A stretch of DNA of 64,000 nt. It comes from Chitinophaga hostae (lineage in GTDB: Bacteria > Bacteroidota > Bacteroidia > Chitinophagales > Chitinophagaceae). The position numbers were made by a program, and so were the translations under genes. A model generated the notes under the pieces. The model had not been told where the DNA came from. It was given only the letters and a program-made list of their open reading frames with translations, and made no database searches. The stretch is taken from assembly GCF_018224885.1 (NCBI RefSeq), contig NZ_JAGTXB010000018.1, forward strand, positions 116,358-180,357, written 5' to 3'. Of the stretch, positions 27,598 to 35,579 are shown piece after piece (positions within the stretch are counted from its first letter, which is position 1; each line of letters opens with the position of its first letter).

Positions 27598-28593
27598 TTA
27601 TTTACCCTGTTTTAATTGGTAATAATCCCTCAACGACTCCCCCACAACTTTCATCTCTTCCTGCGTTAATGCACGCTCGTATAATAAAAACCGGGAAATT
27701 TCACCGATGAACGATTCCCGTCCCGGATGCTCCACTGCATCCCGTTCCTGGCCAATGGCCAGTTTAGAAGCATTGGCGTTTATGTTTACCGGGAACCGGC
27801 CTGTAGACACAGGTGTAGTACAGTTATTTACATACAATGAAATATTAACGGTATCAGTGCCGGCGTCCATTCTTCCGGCTACCAGGTAATATTGCCCGGC
27901 AGACAATACCTTGTTAGTTGCGATATTGGGGTTATTGGCATCCCATCTGCCAAACGATTTACCATTCCGGCTCCCCATCCAAATGCTGTTATCGTCATTA
28001 AATCCGGCCCAGAATCCTTCGTAATATCCCCCGTTCTTGAGCGATCCGAAAAATGAGTTCACGTTTTCCAGCTCACCGGACTGCCGCCCGGGTTTCAGCA
28101 CACAGAACCAGGTGTAGCCGCTACCGGTAATCAGGTGATCGAATGCGTCTTCATCGGCGGCTACCAACTCCTGCTTATTAAAAGAGATAGTGTTGTGGCC
28201 GTTTAAAGCAGGAAGATGCTCCACCAGCAACGGCCTGCCAGATCCTTCTTCTTTTCTTCCCTTATCCTGCTTCACAAAAGCCATCACCGGGAACTTCCCG
28301 GCCTGGTTTATCCATTTCTCCACTCTTTTGTGCCCATCGGTAACAACAGCGCTATCAGCGTCCAGGTCCACCACCAATCCCTTACTAACCTTATCATGCC
28401 CCATAGCAGGATCCCGGCCGATGCCGGCACTGGCCATTTCAATATAATCCGGGTTTGAATAAATTTCCAACGCTTTTTGTTGCCGGCCGGTGAAAATGAT
28501 AGTTCCGGACAATGTCAGCAAACACAAGAGCAGTATGCCCCCGGCAAACAAAGTTTTATCATCTTTCGCCGTGATGTGATAACAGGTTTTCAT
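27598..28593 (-). CDS. Membrane-anchored LamG-like jelly-roll protein
   Basis: 331 aa from ATG at 28593. One N-terminal TM helix (FAGGILLLCLLTLSGTIIF) places the rest outside the cytoplasm. The body (about 65-330) has the pattern of concanavalin/LamG folds: VVDLDADSAVVTDGHKRVEKW, TWFCVLKPG, GGYYEGFWAGFNDDNSIWMG, YYLVAGRMDAGTDTVNISLYV, KLAIGQERD and the closing FIGEISRFLLYERALTQEE. Carbohydrate or surface binding is inferred from the fold. No catalytic residues recognised. Divergent from the VOC gene at 28715. Confidence 0.75.
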   Translation of the reverse strand: MKTCYHITAKDDKTLFAGGILLLCLLTLSGTIIFTGRQQKALEIYSNPDYIEMASAGIGRDPAMGHDKVSKGLVVDLDADSAVVTDGHKRVEKWINQAGKFPVMAFVKQDKGRKEEGSGRPLLVEHLPALNGHNTISFNKQELVAADEDAFDHLITGSGYTWFCVLKPGRQSGELENVNSFFGSLKNGGYYEGFWAGFNDDNSIWMGSRNGKSFGRWDANNPNIATNKVLSAGQYYLVAGRMDAGTDTVNISLYVNNCTTPVSTGRFPVNINANASKLAIGQERDAVEHPGRESFIGEISRFLLYERALTQEEMKVVGESLRDYYQLKQGK

Positions 28594-28714
28594 GAGATGC
28601 AATGAACAATTTGTTATAAATCTAATACACACTGTTCATTATTTCTCTACTACCTTTACTAAATTACTTTTAACCTCGCATCAGGTACGCTTTCATTTCA
28701 GTAAAAAATAGGTT

Positions 28715-29344
28715 ATGACCCGGAATACTACATGCAATCTTGTGTTTCCCACTTTGCTCGTTGAAGACATTACCCGCTCCGTTGATTTTTATACCGGCCA
28801 ACTGGGCTTTACCCTCCGCTTTACCTGGGGTGAGCCACTCTCCTATGCTGGAATAGGCCTTGGGAATACGACCATTCACCTGGCAAAAGGTTCACCTTTC
28901 ATAAAAGGCTACTCCGAAGTGAATTTTATCATCGACGATGCCAACGAACAATATCAATTTCACCGCGCCAACGGAGTAGAAATCGTAGAACCTATCGATG
29001 ACCGGGAATATGGCATACGCGACTATAAAGTAAAAGACCTGGACGGGAATTATCTCGGCTTCGGACATTATATCTATAACCAGGGCCCTAAAATTAAAAT
29101 TGAACGGGAAGATGTGCCGGTAAGACTGGAAAAGCGGCTCGCGGCCGTGCTCCGCGACCTGGCAGAACATAAACATATGAGCCTGTCGGCCACCCTGGAA
29201 GAAACACTGCTGCATACCTTTGAACAGGTAGGCGATACTGTGGCAAGTCCACACACGATAAGTACGCTGCAATATATCCAGGAACTGAAAAAGAAACACG
29301 GCATTGATTACGATACCCACGACGGGTACCGTTTTGAAGAATGA
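28715..29344 (+). CDS. VOC family (glyoxalase/bleomycin resistance-like) protein
   Basis: 209 aa. Residues 1-130 form a vicinal-oxygen-chelate domain: FPTLLVEDITRSVDFYTGQL, LSYAGIGLGNTTIHLAKGS, EVNFIIDDANEQYQFHRANG and DYKVKDLDGNYLGFGHYI. The extra C-terminal part (135-209) is helical (RLEKRLAAVLRDLAEHKHMS, then SATLEETLLHTFEQ, ending with a charged tail) and is not part of the VOC fold. Substrate unknown; could be a dioxygenase, lyase or drug-binding protein. Followed 41 bp later by the acyltransferase gene. Confidence 0.88.
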   Translation: MTRNTTCNLVFPTLLVEDITRSVDFYTGQLGFTLRFTWGEPLSYAGIGLGNTTIHLAKGSPFIKGYSEVNFIIDDANEQYQFHRANGVEIVEPIDDREYGIRDYKVKDLDGNYLGFGHYIYNQGPKIKIEREDVPVRLEKRLAAVLRDLAEHKHMSLSATLEETLLHTFEQVGDTVASPHTISTLQYIQELKKKHGIDYDTHDGYRFEE

Positions 29345-29385
29345 GAAAAAGAGTATAACTTCCTGGTCCATTCAACCGCAAAAAT

Positions 29386-30564
29386 ATGGGGCAAAGCTTT
29401 ACCCGCAACAGCTGGGTAGATAATTTACGTTCATTCATCACCCTTCTTGTTGTAGCGCATCATTCCTCCCTCGCCTATACCACGTTTGCACACTTTAACA
29501 AAGCTGCTTACATCACATCTACTCACCCTATAGTAGATAAAATGAGATCAAGAGGACTCGATATTTTTGAAGACTTCAACGATATTTTCTTTATGTCGCT
29601 CATGTTTTTAATCAGCGGCATTTTTGTGATGTCCAGTCTCCGGCATAAATCCGTGACTATATTTATCCGCGACAGGTTTTACCGCCTGTTTGTCCCTTTT
29701 ATGATAGGTGTTACCCTGTTGATGCTACTGGCTTACTACCCGGCTTATTATCTCGCACACGGCACACACGATCTGAAAGCATATGTCATTGATTTTTTTA
29801 CGGTAGAAGCCTGGCCGGTTGGTCCTCCCTGGTTTATCTGGGTGCTGCTTTTCTTTAACCTGGTTTTTGCGTTATGCTATCCGTTTGTAAAAAATGGTAT
29901 CTATAAAATGGGGCTACTGCTGGCTTCCCGGCAACAGCGGTCGTTCACGCTGCTGACCGGCTGGTATCTTTTCAGCTGGATATTATTTGTGCCCATGGTA
30001 CTTCTCGTGGGGGCCGGGAGCTGGACCGGCATCGGTCCTTTTGATTTTCAGTTAAGCCGGCCGTTTTTATATTCCGGCTATTTCCTGTTGGGTATCATCA
30101 TTGGTGCTCCCGGGTTAAACAATGGAATTTTTTCTGCGGCGGCTGCATTTAACAAACGATGGCCGCTTTGGGTAGCAGCCTGTTTAGGCGTGTATGCCTT
30201 GTTAAAATGGAGCGAAGCGCCACTCACTGCTATGCTGGAACGGCGCGAACTAAGTGAGTTGTCTGCTACACTTATTTACCGGTCCATCTGGATATTATCC
30301 TGTACGCTGAGTTCTATTGCTTTTCTGACCACCTTCAGCAACATTTTTAACCGGACAAATTCCTGGTGGCAGTCGTTGTCAGCCAACGCGTATGGCATTT
30401 ACCTGGTCCATTACATTTTTGTGGTATGGTGCCAATATTACCTGCTGGACTATCCCCTGCCTGCGGTGGTAAAATTCTTTATTACGTTTGTGACGGCGGT
30501 CGGATTAAGCTGGATGCTGACAGTGCTGCTCCGGAGCAACAGCGTTGTAAAAAAATATCTCTGA
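29386..30564 (+). CDS. Acyltransferase family 3 membrane protein
   Basis: 392-aa polytopic protein with about ten hydrophobic segments. The family start is clear: SWVDNLRSFITLLVVAHHSSLAY, including the essential His in VAHH near 24. Other parts: PWFIWVLLFFNLVFALCY, FLYSGYFLLGIIIGAPG and ANAYGIYLVHYIFVVWCQYY. Members such as OpgC transfer succinyl or acetyl groups to periplasmic or surface sugars. Acceptor unknown. Same direction as the VOC gene, 41 bp apart. Confidence 0.9.
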   Translation: MGQSFTRNSWVDNLRSFITLLVVAHHSSLAYTTFAHFNKAAYITSTHPIVDKMRSRGLDIFEDFNDIFFMSLMFLISGIFVMSSLRHKSVTIFIRDRFYRLFVPFMIGVTLLMLLAYYPAYYLAHGTHDLKAYVIDFFTVEAWPVGPPWFIWVLLFFNLVFALCYPFVKNGIYKMGLLLASRQQRSFTLLTGWYLFSWILFVPMVLLVGAGSWTGIGPFDFQLSRPFLYSGYFLLGIIIGAPGLNNGIFSAAAAFNKRWPLWVAACLGVYALLKWSEAPLTAMLERRELSELSATLIYRSIWILSCTLSSIAFLTTFSNIFNRTNSWWQSLSANAYGIYLVHYIFVVWCQYYLLDYPLPAVVKFFITFVTAVGLSWMLTVLLRSNSVVKKYL

Positions 30565-30646
30565 CGGCCGTGGTCCAACAAACCGGGCCGGAAGGCAGTT
30601 TAATCCTCCCGGCCCGGTGTTCTAACGATTACGATTACACGTACTG

Positions 30647-31516
30647 TTAGTTTATTTTATGTACACTCAGGTTATCATAGTAAATATATCCTACGGTAGA
30701 TGATTCCCAATACGACTGGCTACCGCCGCGGAAAGTATGGAAGGTTACACCCCTGATAAGCCGTTTGCTGTCGTTGGTGGTCCAGCGGATATCGCGGTCG
30801 AGCAGTACCGTATTATTGATCACGATCTGCACGTGGCCGTTGCTGTTGCTGCCGGTATTGCTTTTGATATAGAGGTGAACGTGATAGGTAGTACCTTTTT
30901 GTATGCTGCCGGTGGCGGGATACGATAAACCAAAATCATCGCCATACTGACCGGGTTGATCTTTGTAGTACAGGTAAGGCTGAAAGTATACCCGGCCGTT
31001 ATCATTCTGGTACCACATCAGGCGTAAAGTACCGCCATTACCATCCCAGGCAGGGTCGCCGCCGGTATTTCCGTCTCCGATAGAAAAACCAAAACCTACT
31101 TTACCACCCCGGCTCCAGTCGAACTGGCTGTGAAAACGGATGTCATAATCCATTTCATAAGCCTGTCCGTCTTCCACATCAATATTAGCTACTACCCCAC
31201 CAGCGGCTGACAGCGCATTAGGATCCAGCTGGATACGGAGGTTGCCGTTAGAGATATAACCGCGGTTATTATTCCAGCCGGTAACATTGCCAAAATCATT
31301 TGCAGCATTAGCAGAGGTGTACGTAGTGCCGTTGGTGTAGTTATCCCAATTAACGGACCAGGTACTGTTAATGGCGGTGATGCCCACCAGTGCATTAGGA
31401 TTGGCATCCGGGTCAGCCACGGTGGAGGCCAGGTCTTTACGACAGGAAATGGCACTGCTGCCAAGCAATAATAGTCCGGCTGCTACCGCGAAGCGGGAGA
31501 AAAAAGTGGAATTCAT
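30647..31516 (-). CDS. Polysaccharide lyase-like (PL14-type) lipoprotein
   Basis: 289-aa lipoprotein: the signal AVAAGLLLLGSSAISCRKD has a lipobox Cys near 25. The rest resembles beta-jelly-roll polysaccharide lyases of the PL14/alginate-lyase group: YDIRFHSQFDWSRGGKVGFG, LRLMWYQNDNGRVYFQPYLY, IQKGTTYHVHLYIKSNTG, HVQIVINNTVLLDRDIRW and FHTFRGGSQSYWESS. A catalytic set was not assigned, so it might be a binding protein. It lies 46 bp downstream of the chitinase gene on the same strand, suggesting joint expression for polysaccharide use. Confidence 0.7.
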   Translation of the reverse strand: MNSTFFSRFAVAAGLLLLGSSAISCRKDLASTVADPDANPNALVGITAINSTWSVNWDNYTNGTTYTSANAANDFGNVTGWNNNRGYISNGNLRIQLDPNALSAAGGVVANIDVEDGQAYEMDYDIRFHSQFDWSRGGKVGFGFSIGDGNTGGDPAWDGNGGTLRLMWYQNDNGRVYFQPYLYYKDQPGQYGDDFGLSYPATGSIQKGTTYHVHLYIKSNTGSNSNGHVQIVINNTVLLDRDIRWTTNDSKRLIRGVTFHTFRGGSQSYWESSTVGYIYYDNLSVHKIN

Positions 31517-31562
31517 GTGTATTCATTTGTGGGTGAGAAAAACGGGTTTATCAACAGATATG

Positions 31563-33188
31563 CTACAGTACTACTATCTTTTTTACATGTCGTTTATTGT
31601 AGTGCAATACTTCCAGGATATAAGTGCCCGCTGCTATACTGCCGGTGTTTACCTTAAATATCCTGGCATTGGGTTGCTGCACCTGTAAGGGCTGCATACC
31701 GGTGCTGAGCAACGAATACTTCACGGGAACTTTGTCGTTATAATCAGTCAGCGTCACGGTAAAACTGCCACCGGCGCTTACAGGATTAGGATAAACGGAT
31801 ATAGCCGCAGCGGGTGTTTCCTCCACGATATTTTTTGTTGTGGTGGCTACCATACCAGTAGCCGCGGTGATGGCCGACAGGCTTCCAACGGCGCCGAAGT
31901 TGAACGATTCCCAGGTACCTGCGGCAGTTCTCCAGGAGCTCATGGCCTGTGCCCCATTTTCAGAACTGATAAAACCGCCGTTGTTGCATTGCAGTGAAAT
32001 GGTACCGTTGCTGTTGCTGATCCAGGTAAATTTTTCCCAGTCCTGTATACTGGTACGGTTACACCTAATGGGCTGCGCCCCGTTTTCGGAAGATACATAC
32101 TTCCCCTGGCTGCGCAGGGCTATCTTACCGCCACCGGCATCCACTACCGTAAACTGTTCCCAGCCCTGTGCACTGGCACGGTTACAGTTCATTGCCTGGG
32201 TGCCGTTTTCACTGCTGACATACAGGTTATTATTACCTTTCAGCCAGATGGTTTGCCCGATGGGTGCGGGATTGCCGGGGTTGCCCGTATGGGTAAGCAC
32301 CACCTCATGAATGGCCGACAGCAGGGAATTGGCGCCAGTAGCATCCTGCGATAGCTCCCATATCATAACCCCGCTGCCCTGGTCAAACGCAAGATTGGTT
32401 TTTTGCTTGATAGTGGTGATGCCGTTGTATCCCACATTGTCAAATACATCGGCATAAGGGTTGGCGCCCCGGGCGATCAGTTGTGCAAATGACTCCCAGG
32501 TAGGACGGCCATAAAAGGGCACGCCCAAAACAGTTTTAGCGGCGGGCAACCCGCGGCCCCGCCAGTAATTGATAGATTGGCTGGCATAACTATAGGTAGA
32601 GTGATCAAAGTTGTTGTAATCGTACGCCATGAGGTTGTAAAAATCTACCAGCGCAAAAGCGCTGTTCAGGATGCTGGCGCCGCCGGTACCTACAATAGCG
32701 CCGGTAAGCAACTTGCCACGGTTATGCATTTCCGTGCTCAGCTGCGTCATCAGGGTAATGTAGTTGTTGGCAGAGGCGCCGGGATCGGGGTACTCCCAGT
32801 CAATATCCACACCATCCAGTCCGTATTGATTCACGAAATTGATGATATTGGTAACAAAGTTATTGCGATGGGTGCCATTGGCCGCCAGGCCTTCAAAACC
32901 GCTGTCGTTACCGTCGTTCCAGCCGCCTACGGAAATCAGCACCTTTACATTGTTGGCATGTGCCGTACTGACAAGACTCTGCAGTTTTGCGGGATTATCG
33001 ATCGCCTGCAAACCACCGGTGGCAGTAGGCAACAGGAAGGCATAATTAATATGCGTTAACTTGCTATACTGCACCTGGTTTACATTTCCGGCCCAGGATG
33101 GCATATAGCCGATAACACGGAAAGGCGTTTGTGCCCACAGGTGAGTATAACATACAATCAGGAAGGCTAACAATGATAGCGTTTTCAT
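31563..33188 (-). CDS. GH18 chitinase with trefoil repeats and T9SS tag
   Basis: 541 aa. Signal peptide about 1-19 (MKTLSLLAFLIVCYTHLWAQ). GH18 domain about 22-300: catalytic DxxDxDxE in LDGVDIDWEYP near 125, LISVGGWNDG near 85, MAYDYNNFDHS near 188 and WELSQDATGA near 275. Residues about 310-440 hold three repeats of SSENGxQ-x-M/IxCNR...WExF, a fascin-like or beta-trefoil binding unit. The C-terminus (about 465-541; ISVYPNPVSAGGSFTVTL ... KHVKKIVVL-like end) is a type A T9SS sorting domain, so the enzyme is secreted across the outer membrane. Endochitinase activity is expected. Confidence 0.95.
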   Translation of the reverse strand: MKTLSLLAFLIVCYTHLWAQTPFRVIGYMPSWAGNVNQVQYSKLTHINYAFLLPTATGGLQAIDNPAKLQSLVSTAHANNVKVLISVGGWNDGNDSGFEGLAANGTHRNNFVTNIINFVNQYGLDGVDIDWEYPDPGASANNYITLMTQLSTEMHNRGKLLTGAIVGTGGASILNSAFALVDFYNLMAYDYNNFDHSTYSYASQSINYWRGRGLPAAKTVLGVPFYGRPTWESFAQLIARGANPYADVFDNVGYNGITTIKQKTNLAFDQGSGVMIWELSQDATGANSLLSAIHEVVLTHTGNPGNPAPIGQTIWLKGNNNLYVSSENGTQAMNCNRASAQGWEQFTVVDAGGGKIALRSQGKYVSSENGAQPIRCNRTSIQDWEKFTWISNSNGTISLQCNNGGFISSENGAQAMSSWRTAAGTWESFNFGAVGSLSAITAATGMVATTTKNIVEETPAAAISVYPNPVSAGGSFTVTLTDYNDKVPVKYSLLSTGMQPLQVQQPNARIFKVNTGSIAAGTYILEVLHYNKRHVKKIVVL

Positions 33189-33225
33189 ACGGGGAAGTTT
33201 TGGTTGAAAAAATATACAGTACGCC

Positions 33226-33258
33226 CAAATGTAAACGTTTGCATAAAAAAACGTTCAA
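33226..33258 (-). promoter_or_regulatory. Promoter candidate of the chitinase gene
   Basis: On the minus strand TTG (33258-33256), 22 bp and TACATTTG (33233-33226) resemble the Bacteroidota consensus with a slightly long spacer. The spacer has AACGTT at both ends. The -7 element lies 37 bp before the ATG at 33188. Confidence 0.4.
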
Positions 33259-33325
33259 CAGGCACTACGACATTACTACGTCATGTATAATTTTTCGCCC
33301 AAACCTCCTGATAATCACGGGGTAT

Positions 33326-33955
33326 TTATTTGCTGCTGTTCATCCGCTGCCGGAAGTTTTCCAGGAACTGTCCTACATGGAAACCATCCATAAGGGCATG
33401 ATGCACATGTACGGAAACCGGCATTAACTTACGGCCCCTGTCTTCTCTCATCTTCCCGAAAGCTATTTTAGGACAGCTATCTTTAAAAGAAAAACTGCGC
33501 GCATGGGAAACGGCGGTAAAGCTGATCCAGGGCAGTGAGGAATAATGGATCACATTTTCCCCGGAAACGGCAGGCACCAGGCCGGTGCTGTTCCTCACCC
33601 TTTCTGTTTCCACTTTACTTTTAGCCTCAAAGGTGGCGAAGTCTTCATAATAGTCCATATAGGCAAACCCAAAGGTGCCATCAGGCCGGTTAATGGTAGG
33701 CGAAGCATGTACCTGGTCGTATATCCATACCTCCCCATCACTGATACGATAGCGGAAAGGCGTTACCTCGTTGGCTGCCGCCAGCGAATGATGCAGGTAT
33801 TTTAAAAAGAAAGAGCTGCCGGCAGATTTCGCCTGCTCATAGGCAACGGTGCAGTCGATGTCTTCACAAACACCAAAAAATGGTTCTTCAAAACGACCAA
33901 AGAAATGAAAATGATCTTTTCTCGCCCAGGTATTCAGATCTAACTGTTGTTTCAT
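33326..33955 (-). CDS. Chloramphenicol acetyltransferase-like (CatA-type) protein
   Basis: 209 aa, the normal length of a CAT monomer. The catalytic block HVHHALMDGFHVGQF (HHxxxDG) is intact near 185. Other family features: NTWARKDHFHFFGRFEEPFFG at the start, FFLKYLHHSLAAANEV, FRYRISDGEVWIYD and LPWISFTAVSHARSF. Enzymes of this fold form trimers and acetylate chloramphenicol or other alcohols; resistance is possible but not shown. Its ATG overlaps the stop of the HAD gene (ATGA), so translation is coupled. Confidence 0.88.
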   Translation of the reverse strand: MKQQLDLNTWARKDHFHFFGRFEEPFFGVCEDIDCTVAYEQAKSAGSSFFLKYLHHSLAAANEVTPFRYRISDGEVWIYDQVHASPTINRPDGTFGFAYMDYYEDFATFEAKSKVETERVRNSTGLVPAVSGENVIHYSSLPWISFTAVSHARSFSFKDSCPKIAFGKMREDRGRKLMPVSVHVHHALMDGFHVGQFLENFRQRMNSSK

Positions 33956-34647
33956 GTGGTTAAGTGCGGCAGGATCTCCGCTATTGTAATAAACTGATAA
34001 AAACGGGGATCTTCAATGGTATGATCTATATGTTCATGCTGCCAGGTGGTATGATACGGCACGTGTACGGCATGGCCCCCCAGCGCCAGCACCGGCAACA
34101 CGTCCGACTTCAGCGAGTTACCAATCATCAGGAATTCTTCCGGGCGGCAGTCCAGGTGTTTCAGCAGCTTCTGGTAGTCGCGCTCCTTTTTGTCGCTCAT
34201 AATTTCTATATGATGGAAATAATGCTCCAGCCCCGACTTCTTCAACTTACGCTCCTGGTCCAGCAGATCGCCCTTGGTAGCCACCACGAGGCGGTACTTC
34301 CCATATAACGCCGCCAGCACCGAATCTACCCCGTCTAGCAGTTCAATGGGTTTATCCAGCATCTCCTGTCCGTACTGAATCACCTTGTTCAGTATTTCCG
34401 GGTTGGCGGTATTCTCAGTAACCCGCAACACCGTTTCTATCATGCAAAGCATGAATGCTTTTATACCATAGCCATACAATGGCAAATTGTCCATCTCTGT
34501 TTTAAACAACTCCTGCGACACGGTATGATGCGGCAGGTAGTCTTCCAGCAAGCCGCAGAAACGGGCTTCCACTTCCTGGAAATAAGGCTCATTCATCCAG
34601 AGGGTGTCGTCAGCATCGAAGGCAATTACGCTAATATGATTGATCAT
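33952..34647 (-). CDS. HAD family hydrolase
   Basis: 231 aa from ATG at 34647 (MINHISVIAFDADDTLW). Haloacid dehalogenase motifs: I, FDADDTLW, near 9; II, Thr in VVATKGD near 125; III, Lys in MSDKKERDYQKLL near 160; IV, MIGNSLKSDVLPVLALGG near 180. The cap is helical (residues 18-90). Probable phosphatase of a small metabolite or sugar phosphate; substrate unknown. A 24-codon upstream extension of the frame has no domain content. Overlaps the CAT-like gene by 4 bp. Confidence 0.9.
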   Translation of the reverse strand: MINHISVIAFDADDTLWMNEPYFQEVEARFCGLLEDYLPHHTVSQELFKTEMDNLPLYGYGIKAFMLCMIETVLRVTENTANPEILNKVIQYGQEMLDKPIELLDGVDSVLAALYGKYRLVVATKGDLLDQERKLKKSGLEHYFHHIEIMSDKKERDYQKLLKHLDCRPEEFLMIGNSLKSDVLPVLALGGHAVHVPYHTTWQHEHIDHTIEDPRFYQFITIAEILPHLTT

Positions 34648-34672
34648 TGTTATTTTTACATTTTTCCGGATG

Positions 34673-34680
34673 CAAAAATA
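34673..34680 (-). promoter_or_regulatory. -7 element before the HAD gene
   Basis: On the minus strand TATTTTTG matches TAnnTTTG and lies 25 bp before the ATG at 34647. A TTG at the proper distance is not clear. Confidence 0.35.
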
Positions 34681-34701
34681 AGCACCGGTACTAAACAAAA
34701 C

Positions 34702-34715
34702 GGGACATTTGTCCC
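34702..34715. promoter_or_regulatory. GGGACA-TT-TGTCCC dyad, operator candidate
   Basis: A perfect 6-bp dyad with 2-nt centre lies in the 81-bp gap between the divergent HAD and Crp/Fnr-type genes, 13 bp before the regulator's ATG. It could be an autoregulatory site. Confidence 0.45.
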
Positions 34716-34728
34716 ACACCCTACTGGT

Positions 34729-35367
34729 ATGTTACGAACAAATCTCGGCTTTTTTAATTTCATGGAACGTTATGCGGCAGCAGGCAATACGGTTGCACGT
34801 AAATCCTTTCTTCCCGGCGACCGTTTAATCAGGCAGGGGGATACCATCAGCCATGTATATATTATCATCGACGGTATTACCAAATGTTATATAGCGGAAG
34901 ATAACGGGAAGGATTATATTTTCGAATTCCTGGGTAAGGGAGAAGTCACCGGTGACCTGGAAGCGATCCGGAAAGAAAAATGCCTCTGCAATATTGAAGC
35001 CCTCACGCCGGTCACCGTTTATGCCATTCCACATTCGCTGTTCTCCTCGCTGGTGCTCAGCAGCCCGGAATTTAACAGTCTCCTGATCCATGAACTGGCC
35101 ACCCGCATCCATCAAACCTGTATCCGGGCATCCTATCAGCAACTCTACCCGGTGGAATATGCCTTGCTGCGCCTACTCTCCCTCGATGCCGATCAGCAGC
35201 TCCTCATCCCTAAAAAAGATATGGCCGCCTACCTGGGCATTTCCGTCAGAAGTTTTAACCGGACACTGAAGGAGTTAAGGGAAAAAAATATCCTGGATAC
35301 AGAGGGACTGAACATAGATCTCACTAAAAAACAACTGGAGGAAATCCTGCGCAGGTACGAGGAATAG
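34729..35367 (+). CDS. Crp/Fnr family transcriptional regulator
   Basis: 212 aa from ATG at 34729; the frame is open further upstream across the HAD gene but that part is antisense coding. The cyclic-nucleotide-binding-like domain (about 15-135) shows FLPGDRLIRQGDTISHVYII, YIFEFLGKGEVTGDLEAI and PVTVYAIP. The winged helix (about 150-205) shows LIPKKDMAAYLGISVRSFNR and TLKELREKNIL. Regulators of this type are frequent in Bacteroidota and usually do not bind cAMP. The divergent HAD/CAT pair is the likely target. Confidence 0.9.
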   Translation: MLRTNLGFFNFMERYAAAGNTVARKSFLPGDRLIRQGDTISHVYIIIDGITKCYIAEDNGKDYIFEFLGKGEVTGDLEAIRKEKCLCNIEALTPVTVYAIPHSLFSSLVLSSPEFNSLLIHELATRIHQTCIRASYQQLYPVEYALLRLLSLDADQQLLIPKKDMAAYLGISVRSFNRTLKELREKNILDTEGLNIDLTKKQLEEILRRYEE

Positions 35368-35390
35368 TGGCGGGTTTCTTACGCCTGGGA

Positions 35391-35577
35391 TTTTTTTTGC
35401 CCAGGATTAACGGTGATTTTGATGATTTAAAAGATTTTAGTTTTACAATTTTTTTGATTTTAAAAGATTGGCGAAGACAAAAGCGACATCCGCTTCTATC
35501 TTCGCCAATCTTTTAAAATCATTAAAAAAAGAATCTTTTAAATCATCAAAATCACCGTTAATCCTGGGCAAAAAAAA
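35391..35577. repeat. 187-bp near-palindrome (MITE-like or terminator)
   Basis: Outer arms of 46 bp are perfectly complementary (35391-35436 and 35532-35577, each with an 8-base T or A run at the tip). Inner arms of about 22 bp follow (GATTTTAAAAGATTGGCGAAGA core, split here as GATTTTAAAAG and ATTGGCGAAGA) and a 5-bp apical stem AAGCG/CGCTT around ACATC. It fills the gap between two convergent genes and ends 2 bp before the stop codon at 35580. It will act as a bidirectional terminator. Confidence 0.9.
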
Positions 35578-35579
35578 CG

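Noticed and set aside
30582..30618. Terminator after the acyltransferase gene
   Set aside because: A GC-rich hairpin (ACCGGGCCGG/CCGGCCCGGT) is present but without a T-tract on either strand; not convincing as a rho-independent terminator.
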